64,000 nucleotides of DNA from Dendrolimus kikuchii (taxonomy: Eukaryota; Arthropoda; Insecta; Lepidoptera; Lasiocampidae), in the NCBI GenBank assembly GCA_019925095.2, contig CM034411.1, forward strand, positions 8,206,001 through 8,270,000. The letters are read 5' to 3'. Positions 55,691-64,000 of this stretch are shown here, in pieces. The notes beneath the pieces are model-generated. The model saw only the letters and a list, made by a program, of their open reading frames with translations, was not told the DNA's origin and made no database searches. Every line of letters starts with the position of its first letter. Positions within the stretch are counted from its first letter, which is position 1. The position numbers were made by a program, and so were the translations under genes.

Positions 55691-56654
55691 TTTGAACGCT
55701 GTTTTTGAGTTTATTGTAAAATGTGTACCCAATTATTGTATAGTTAAAATTCAGTCGAATGATTTATGCATTAGCATATTCTGAGTATTGGTTTATTAAG
55801 AAATCAACCCTTTCCGAATAGTTTTACGTCTGACAATCCTTCACAGAAATTACTCCTTACAAGTTACACTATGGGTTGATGTAATAATACAGTATTTTTT
55901 ATAATAAGTACGATCCATCAACGATGGATTAGGTTAATTGGTTTAATAAAAGTTGTAGCTTTAGTTTTCATCAAAACCGAGAAGTATTTGAGTATTTTTC
56001 GTAATATTTTAACAATTTCGGATTTAGCTACCTGAAAAATTCACTCTCTGGATGATGTATGGACGGACTAACGCACAAGAAGTATAATCTTTATATAAAA
56101 TTGTATCGTAGTACAGTTTTAGACAAGTTATAATAAATTCCTCGCGATGTATCTGCGCAGTAGACCAATTTTAGTAGGGTGCAGCAGTGTACGAAGAATG
56201 CATAGCAACATTGCTATTTCCAGTTACACTTTTCTGCGCAGACGAAAACTACCAATCGGAATTATAAGTTGTGTAAAAAACTGTAAATAAATAGTACACA
56301 TACAGTACAAGTCTATTTGAACACATTGAACGTAATAATGAACCGGTTTCCTTTACAAATCTAATGTCGATCTTATTCCGCAATCTATCTGCGTGAGAAC
56401 TGATTATAGTCACTTTGGATATCGTCCAACTCTCTTATGAGCGCAACCAACCTCATATATTTCGTTTGTTATAATTTTAATTTCGCTACTACGCTTCAAA
56501 ATAACTAAATATTAAATTTTATTCGTATTCACTTTAAAATTTTTGATTAAACGTTTTTAATATTACATTATCGATTACATAAAAAAAACTTTAGAAAAGT
56601 TGAGTTTGTATAACGAATTTAAATAAGCTTTTTTAAAAAGGTTTTTAAATACAA

Positions 56655-56955
56655 GCTTTTGAGATCCTGGATATCGTGTAGCCGCAGAGTGCTAGCCAAG
56701 ACAAGTAAAACGAGCCCAAACACGACGGGTCTATCTTGTTTAGTACAGGAGTTCCTATGGCCACCTTCCGACTCCATCATCAGATCAGGTACCATATTAT
56801 TGCAATGTCACGCGATATACATATGCGGGCAAAATTTCAGCTCAATTTGAAACCGGGAAGTTGGTCAAATTTAACTTGCAAGATTCGACCCGAACGTACA
56901 TACATACATGCATAGGTACATCCATTGCAAGTTAAATAAAAGCTTGTAAAAAGAG
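56655..56955 (+). repeat. dispersed lepidopteran repeat
   Basis: 'ccgcagagtgctagccaagacaagtaaaacgagcccaaacacgac', 'aggagttcctatggccacc', 'aaatttcagctcaatttgaaaccgggaag' and the end 'aagttaaataaaagcttgtaaaa'. I recognise it as a common interspersed repeat in Lepidoptera; the 63-codon frame inside is not a gene. Confidence 0.55.
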
Positions 56956-57019
56956 AAATTCGGACCTAATTCGGACCAACAAATTAAACCTTTTAGAATT
57001 TTGTCTGCTTGTCTATCTG

Positions 57020-58150
57020 TTAGAGCATTATCCGTTCAAAACTATTGAAGAAGGATTTCCTCTCACGCTCTTGTTCCGCCTCCTCCTTCGCAAGTATGAC
57101 ACGCTCGCAAAAGGAAGAGACGGCACCCCGTCTGAGAGGGCCCTCGACCATGGTACGAACCACGGCCAGGAGCATGAGCCCTAGTTCGGTAAAGGCGATG
57201 AGGTCTCGGCTGCTCCTTCCAGGCAGGACACTTTTGGAGAGTGTGCAGTGCCGTATCCTCGTCGCCTGTGTCAGAATAATGGCACCCTTACATTGGGTCA
57301 CGGCCAAGGCGATACAGGTACCTCCCGAAGCAACCATTGCCAGGTGGTAGGGCATTTGCCCGACTGGATGGCTACCACTCCGGGTCTAAAACATGTCGCC
57401 ATGACAACCTTGAGTTGTGTTCCGGCATTAGAGACCAGGTTCCAGTCTCCCTTAAAAGAGCAGCAGCGCATTTGTAGCACCTTTAGTGTTACAAATGTCC
57501 AAAGGCGACGGTAACCGCTTTCCATCAAGTAGGCTGTCTGTCTGCTGAACTCCTGTAATAAAAATAAAAATGCGTCGAGAGGACCGGCGTCAGATGGACT
57601 GTTAGGGTGCCGTGACTTCCCTTAAGCCAGCCAGTCTTGCAGGATGGGCCTCACGGCTTCAATTGTGGAAAACCCACGCTAGGGCGTCTTAGGCGTTCTT
57701 CCCAGACCTGACGTCGCGGAGCTCCGGCCGACAAGCCTCGGTTTCCTGAGTTGCCGGTCTAGTGCCCCTCGACAGGCGCTCCTTGCGCCACTGGTATAGC
57801 GACGCGAGGACCCTGCTTTCGAGGTCTCACGGGGATCCGGCGAGTAGCGAGGCCACTTCGAAGGACACCGTACGGTGTCTCCTTATCGCCCTGACGGCCC
57901 GCACTCGCTGCTCTTCTCGCAGCAAAGCTACGTTTCTGACCGTCAGGCGGTCTGCCCAAACGGAGGCCTCGTATAGGGCCATAGACCGTACGATGCCGCC
58001 TTGGAAGAGTTTTCGGCACGTGACTTCGTGACGTGCCCCCCAATATCGGGTAACAGGCGCGATAGCGCTCCCGCCGCCCTTTTGAGTATGAGGGCCAGTT
58101 GCCGAAAAGTCGCATCGGCTAACGAGGGCCAATCCCAGGTACTTCATGGT
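57020..58150 (-). pseudogene. R1-clade-like LINE ORF2 fragment, split by a SINE-like copy
   Basis: The minus strand from 58147 reads MKYLGLALVSRCDF, VRSMALYEASVWADRLT, AVRAIRRHRTVSFEVASLLA: the region after the RT core of R1-clade elements. Nearer 57020-57340 the frame LIAFTELGLML...AVVRTMVEG...AVSSFCERVILAKEEAEQER matches the C-terminal tail of the same proteins. The SINE-like copy at 57335-57560 (minus) separates the two parts, and frames shift between them. Endonuclease and RT core are missing. Confidence 0.7.
57335..57560 (-). repeat. SINE-like repeat, minus-strand copy inside the LINE
   Basis: The reverse complement of the 29180 family: 'ccaggtggtagggcatttgcccgactggatggctaccac', 'accttgagttgtgttccggcatta', 'ggcgacggtaaccgctttccatcaagtaggctgtctgtctgctg'. 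Confidence 0.8.
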
Positions 58151-58439
58151 GCCTTATAACCGAGTTAATACTTGCGATACATTTTATCCCGATAAATGAC
58201 GTCGTTTCCTTAGAATGGACGGATTAGCCAAATAGTTGGCGCTGCAATCGCGTTTTTCAAATCACAAACATGTACTTACTACGTTGTCATGAACAAATTG
58301 TCATTCATTGATTATTGTATTACTTCAAATCAGGTTGGCTTCGACTCACCTCTGTTTTGCTGGACGATTGTCTAGACTATATGGACTTAGTTTTTTTGTT
58401 CTTAATATATGTAAAAAACCAAATTAAGTTATTATGTAA

Positions 58440-58498
58440 GTAAGATAAAGCTACTGTGTACGGTTTGACACACGGCGTTGCCGCGGGGCAAACTCTAG
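58440..58498 (+). mobile_element. Helitron-type 3' end fragment
   Basis: 'ggtttgacacacggcgttgccgcggggcaaactctag' before T: the hairpin and CTAG end of the 44032 family, with no matching 5' part nearby. Confidence 0.5.
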
Positions 58499-58949
58499 TG
58501 TAAAATTATTTTTAAACCAGTTTATAAACTTTTTAACCACTTCAAAATTAACAAATTAATTTTGAGCGTGTCGTTGAAAATCAACAGTACCAATTTTAAA
58601 TAATGTAGTAAAATAATTATGACCAAATATAATAATGGGCATAGAATATGAATAAAATGACAGTATTCGCATCTCCTTCACTAATGTGACTACGTTTCCC
58701 AATCGCAGTTAATTTTGTACTCCGTGTTTCAGTTATATGCTGAGTTTGGGTAATAATAATATTATTGTTTAGGTTCCCCATTAAAAGTAAAGAAACAGCC
58801 AAAAATACATATAAAGGTTGACTAAAATTAAACACTACTACTAATTAATTACTCATTATATAATTGCACTCGAAAGTTACTCTGTTATCCCTCTGCCACA
58901 TCTAGAATAATGTTAGTGACCGTTTCATGCAGACGTAACAATGGGTTTA

Positions 58950-59130
58950 ATACGTTATCTGTGATGTGACACTGTTATTTATTGTTAATGACGTTAAACA
59001 TTGACAGATACCTAATGTAGCCAACATTAACAGCGTTACTTTTAACGCTATAAATAAGATGCATGTGGCCACAGTCACTAACACTAACGTTGTCCCAAAT
59101 GGAACAGGGAAGTTAGAAGTTAAGTTATTC
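58950..59130 (+). repeat. dispersed repeat with CACAGTCACTAACACTAACG core, copy 4
   Basis: 'gacgttaaacattgacagatacctaatgtagcc', 'ttaacgctataaataagatgcatgtggccacagtcactaacactaacgttgtcccaaatggaacaggga'. The clearest copy of this unclassified family. Confidence 0.6.
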
Positions 59131-59741
59131 TTCTGAGTCCGCCCTTTTTTGAGTGTCGTTTATTTGTATTTTATAACGTTTTATAGAGTTATTTGTTGAG
59201 TTTATACGCAACACAGAGATATTACAAAGGCATGGAAATAATGTGAGTATATAAGCACAAGAGTCCATTAAGAAAACACCCGCTAGCAATTAGATAGTGT
59301 TAATTTAATTGTAATTATTAATATTAAGGTAAAGAATGGTTCTTGTTTTAGTCTTAAGCGAAGAGCAATGATATAAAATAGTTTGTGTAATATTGATATA
59401 AGAGATGAAATTAAGATGCAAACTATTGGTTGTGATTCTGACACAATTTGTTAAGTTGATCGTAGATTTGTGACGCAGGTGATTATGGAAACTGACTTCA
59501 TAATAAGGCCCATTTTTATTTTATACTTGTTTTTTTTTTGATGTTTTTACTTGTCGTTCTCATTTGTACATCGCTAACAATAATTGTACAGAGTACTTTG
59601 GAACTTATTTTAAGGCAATAAATGTATTTATTTTATAACTCGTGATGTAAGAATTTATTCTTAATTATTATAAAAAAAATTATATAATATGCTTGTAAAC
59701 ACTTGTTTTATTTCTTTAAGATGTATATTTATACCTTAGGG

Positions 59742-60317
59742 TAGGGGTCACCAATTAGTTTCGCTCGGGATCCGTTGAAATGAAATGACTATCGGCGGTC
59801 CGCACAACATTTTATAGAAAAAAATATGTGTTAAACAAACGTAGTTACGAAAATGACAACGGTATTTTTTTACATATCAATGAGAAAAATGACATTTTTT
59901 TCTTTCGGACTATCTGTCTGAAGTTAGGAGTGAAATTGGTGCAAGCTATTGACATTAAATTAAATCCTTGAGATGTTCATCAGTAAGTCGAGATCGAAAT
60001 TTATTCTTAATGAAGTTCATCTTCGAAAATGCTACTTCACAAATATATGTTGACCCAAACAAAGTAAGAAGTTTCAAAGCTAGTTTTTGTAGTTATTTAT
60101 TAAACAAACAAATTTTATCCAGTACTCAATCCGCGAACTCTTTCTCGCTTGTTACTTCGCCCGGCCGTTTTCTAATTGACGTCAACAAAGATAATGCGGA
60201 GGATATATTTTTATTAAATTACGTACTCTGTAGTGCAAGTTGTCGTGTTCTCGCGGTCCGCACGAAATGGGTCGGAGGTCCAGATGCGGACCGCGGTCCG
60301 CCATTTGGCGGCCCCTG
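59742..60317 (-). mobile_element. hAT transposon remnant with perfect 8-bp target duplication
   Basis: Ends TAGGGGTCACCAA and, reversed, CAGGGGCCGCCAAATGGCGG; flanks are both CCTTAGGG (59734-59741, 60318-60325). The minus strand encodes the C-terminal dimerisation part of a hAT transposase: FGSTYICEVAFSKMNFIKNK and FRSRLTDEHLKDLI, then after a one-base frameshift IACTNFTPNFRQIVRKKKM. The N-terminal and catalytic parts are deleted. The plus-strand 127-codon frame over it is a shadow. Confidence 0.88.
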
Positions 60318-60359
60318 CCTTAGGGGGTTCAGAGGCGTCCATCAATTATAACACAGACT

Positions 60360-61100
60360 AGTTAGAGATTACTACAATTATATGAGGTGAGTTTATGTTT
60401 CCGATATCTAAAGGTAAAGAAGAAAACTGATTGTCTCACTTCGGTTCAAGGAGCATGTTACTCTCTTACGAGAGTTCCGGTCTGTATTTCTCTGTGTATG
60501 TCACAGCGTACTTAGTAATCCTATAGTAGTCTGTGTGTCGTTTGACCAATTGAGCGCTGCCATTTTCTCAGGTGATGTCAGGTGAAGAGCCTAAATATGC
60601 GTTGCCTCATGGATAGTGTTATTACAATTCACAGAGTACATTAATGTAATAGAAGTGTTATTATATATAGTTGATTAGTAGTCTCTCTGGGGTGTGGTGG
60701 GTCCAGATGTGTCAGGATCATATTAGGTGTTATGCAGTCCCACTAATGTTCTACCAATTGAAACATTAGATCCCTCTCTCCTACTTCGCCGTCAATTTTT
60801 ATGCAATCGTTTTATATCTTATATATCATATCTTTATATGTTACTCCTTACACCCTCTCACTCCGAAACTTACTTAGATACCTAATCCCGAATAATTCCT
60901 ATTGGACCCCCAAAAAAGTTCCCTACATCAAATCTTCTCGAAAAATCAACTTCTTAGACAGATCGATACCCTAAATTACAATATTCTCATATTCCAGCCA
61001 AAAATCCTTCCTCGAGTGAGATGATTTTTATAGATGATGAATTTTTATTTCTATAAACTTGAGAAATAATTGGTCTCCCATACAAACTGTCATGCCCTAT
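60360..61100. other. no recognisable gene
   Basis: AT-rich sequence; nothing supported. Confidence 0.4.
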
Positions 61101-61590
61101 TTCAGCCCGTTCTAGTTTTATTTTTACCATAAAAGTAGCAGCCTGTCTGTCAAATCTGATCTATCATCTGTAAACTACAAAAATGGCAAAAAAAATGACT
61201 AAAACGATCAAAAATTACTAAAATGACTAAAACGACGAAAATAACAAAACCTTCCTCCCTACTTTCTGGAATAACCTTTACATAAATCTATGACTTTTTC
61301 CGGGATAAAAAGTATCCTATATCCATCCTAAAATTTGAACTTACATATATATCGAATATCAACCAAATCGGTTCAATAGTTTTTCCGTGAAAGCATAACA
61401 GCCGAACAGAAAAATATACTTTCTTCCCGGAAACTATCCCATTTTTCGGTATAAAAAGTCTCATGTTCATCCTCGGCAACAAAAAAATATATATAAATAT
61501 ACAGAGTTTCAGCCAACTTGGTCCAGTAATTTTTCCGTGAAAGCGTAACAGACACACGAACTTACTTTCGCATTTATAATATTAATAGGA
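61100..61590 (-). mobile_element. Helitron-type element, minus strand, truncated
   Basis: The minus strand starts CCTATTAATATTATAAATGCGAAAGTAAG and carries 'cggaaaaattactggacc' and two 'ccgggataaaaagtatcc' type units of the 44032 family. The 3' hairpin is not recognisable. Confidence 0.7.
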
Positions 61591-61599
61591 ATTACATCC

Positions 61600-64000
61600 A
61601 TATTAATATTATTTTCAACTAGCATTGTCTAAAATATGGCTCGCACGGGATTAAAATTTATAATAACAAGTCTAAATCTGGATAGATTCCGAAATATAAT
61701 AACCGCGAAACCTAAGATAGAATTCATATTTTAGGTATTTACTAAAATTTTCGTTGGAATCTGTTGTGCTGTCTGAGTTTCAATTCATTTTAAACCAAAA
61801 TGTATAAAAACAGTCTACGTATCTAGGAAATTAAACTTTACAGGACATTATTTTTCAATTTCCCGCCAAATACTAAATACCACATACAGCAGAAACGGAA
61901 ATTATCTTCGGTGTGACCGGTAGAAAAAAACCAATTAAATTGTTATCGAGAACCTTCTAACTTTATCAAATTTTTTATATTGCAGTGACACCAAAAAATT
62001 CAGTTATTTTTCTGCGGAAGAACAATTAATATTTTTTTCTCGCGATATAAGGCATGTATTTGACAGTTTGCTGCTGATGGTTTCGAATGATAATCAATCT
62101 AGAATAGTAAAGTTGACGAGAATGTCAGATATATTAATGCACATTTCGTACTTATAAAGATGTGTGCATATTATAAGTCGCAGCTGAGAGGAGTAGCTTA
62201 CAATGTATCTAGATAAGAAAAGTCCATTGAAGTGACATTATAGTCGTTGGTCGCGGACGTGACGTTGAGCTTTAAGACGTCCTAAAACAATCTGGAGAGT
62301 GTGTAAAGGTTCTGGTGTACACATTATTCGGACGCATCGTCAGCCGCGGCTGACGGACGTATTGCGTAATTTGTGGGTACCTTTATTCTCCTATGCTAAG
62401 AACTATGATGATTTGCTACTAACAAATATTTGGCTATGGTATTGAAAAACCACCAATCAAATCCCTGTAAGAAGTTATGTTTAAAATAAAACAATAAAAT
62501 TTTGTAGGTTTCAAAATATCTTTATTTAAGCAACAAGTAAAAAAAATATATTTTTTAAACCTATTTCGATTATACATTTTTTAAAAATATGTTTTGAAAA
62601 AAAAGGCGGAATTGGACATTAAAATTGGGAGAAATAGTACGGCTTGACAGGAATGGAAAATTACTCATTATCGCTATTCGAAATTAAAAAAAGTATACAA
62701 TTTTGTCTATGGAAACACAGAACGGAATCTTGTAAAAGATTAGGCCATTTCATAAAACAAATGTATAGTAACTCGCAGAAAATATCTTCGGGACAGTTAT
62801 ATTTATTTCAGCTTAGCATTTTAATTTAAATTGAGTCGTGAACCGCATTATAGGTTTATTGAAAAGGATTCATCTTCGACTCTAGCGGAAGGGTTAGCAG
62901 TTTCGATTCTGCAATAGAAAAGATTTGCATTGAGAGGAGACGTAAGGTAAACATCGATTTTAATTTTTTCTCCTAAAACGGGAACGATGATTGAAATAGT
63001 TGATTACGGATTACTTCGTGCCAGAGTTTGTGTGTTAAGTGTTTATAATGTATTTTTAGTGTATCCTTGTACGAAATGAAAGTTTGACTTTTGCCACATA
63101 TTCTTTTGAATGGCAGCTGACGGACGTACATTTAGTTACGAGAGTAGGTACCTTATTAGTGTGCAACGTAAACTGTTTTTATCTGAAATCATTTTATTTT
63201 AAAGAATGTGCCCTTGATTATTATGAAATGCTCCATCCAGATGCTGGTGGGAGTAGAGGATGGAATTGTTTTTTCCGTGGTAAAATGTCAAATTGTGAAC
63301 TTGTCAAAGCTGGGGTTGAGTCATTGTCGCGATCCATTTATCTTTTGGACTTATTGTTTTATGCCCATCAACAATGTTTACATCAACATATGATTACTAA
63401 TTACTTCTCTTTAGATAAGAATGTTTCTGAATAAGTTCATGTTTTTGTTAGAAGTTTCCAAACTTTATAGTATTTTTCATCTTCTATCATACTAAACAGA
63501 TAATACAGTATTAATATGATTAGTGTCACAGACAGAAAGACAAACAGTACTATAAATCGGCTAGTGTAGACAGTTATACAAGATAAACCATTCACCTACA
63601 TTCCTTAAATTAATTAATGCATCAATTTTATTTGAATTACAGAGAATGTTGTCATAGCTATATTTATTTACTACAACTGCAATAGAAAAATAACTTTTAA
63701 TCTATGTTTGTGATAAATTATTGTATAGTGTGTAATATTAAAGTAAGCAGTGCTTTGTTTACATTAATTTACAACAATAGTATTATAGTTGTGCTTTATT
63801 TTAGAATGAAACAAAGAACTTTTAACAAGATTTTATTTTTAAAAAATTAAGAATTGCAATATTTATTTTTTAAATAACTAATTTAGTTATCTTGTTTGTT
63901 TTGATGATTAAAATAAGGCCAAGAACAGATCATTTTATATTTAAGGTTTTAATCACTTAATATCACATGTTAACTAAATCTACTCTATATATTCCATAAC
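61600..64000. other. no recognisable gene; two palindromic/related short motifs
   Basis: AT-rich. An 18-bp perfect palindrome CGTCAGCCGCGGCTGACG lies at about 62337-62356, and 'cagctgacggacgtac' at about 63115 partly repeats its flank. A 116-codon frame at 63084-63434 (+) has no recognisable domain or splice context. Confidence 0.35.

Noticed and set aside
57759..58115. 118-codon minus frame MRLFGNWPSYSKG...
   Set aside because: An off-frame shadow of the R1-like LINE fragment, whose true frame is the neighbouring MKYLGLAL reading.
59968..60351. 127-codon plus-strand gene
   Set aside because: It is antisense to the hAT transposase tail on the minus strand and extends past the element into host flank.
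63084..63434. 116-codon plus-strand gene
   Set aside because: No domain, splice context or repeat relation; an open frame of this length can occur by chance.

Overview
The window looks like a lepidopteran (moth or butterfly) nuclear genome segment. It is AT-rich, intron-rich and full of repeats typical of that order: short Helitron-type elements, tRNA-derived SINEs, LINE 3' tails, hAT MITEs and a mariner. The assignment rests on the repeat types and on the main gene; no species can be named.

One host gene dominates. A single plus-strand gene can be followed through 19 spliced coding exons from about 22.4 kb to a stop codon at 52003. The spliced frame stays open, about 1,384 codons from the Met at 22447, and every junction agrees in phase. 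The product is the lepidopteran orthologue of Drosophila legless (lgs), vertebrate BCL9/BCL9L, the adaptor that links Armadillo/beta-catenin to the PHD finger of Pygopus in Wnt-dependent transcription. All three BCL9 homology domains are visible: HD1 (30845-30973, running into 32404 onwards), HD2 (34292 onwards) and HD3 (36756-36930). So are an RSASVPIATQSP block split across the 38.8/40.95 kb junction, the FDPISSLAQMSQQL block and the C-terminal NTIQY and QQQLYAT blocks. Between them lie long Met/Gly/Pro/Asn low-complexity stretches.

The first 22 kb holds no host gene I can defend. It carries Helitron-type fragments, a SINE-like repeat family, a 220-bp near-perfect palindrome, a LINE C-terminal fragment, two hAT MITEs with 8-bp target duplications, and a minus-strand ORF-like remnant near 21 kb that resembles coding sequence. 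A possible 5' UTR/promoter region of lgs lies at 16.8-17.4 kb.

The lgs introns hold most of the mobile DNA: two neighbouring Helitron copies (44.0-46.1 kb), one with a strongly expanded 9-bp minisatellite; a mariner with intact ends and catalytic Asp residues but two nonsense codons (47.7-49.0 kb); a SINE; several LINE tails; and TIR and foldback elements. Downstream (52-64 kb) are the 3' UTR, a degenerate R1-clade-like LINE split by a SINE-like copy, a non-autonomous hAT with a perfect 8-bp target duplication, and further repeats. I found no new multi-gene system, CRISPR array or operon. The points most worth following are the lgs splicing details (NAGNAG acceptor at the HD1 exon, unusual donors, one uncertain acceptor), the Met-Gly-Pro expansion, the Helitron minisatellite and the unexplained remnant at 21 kb.
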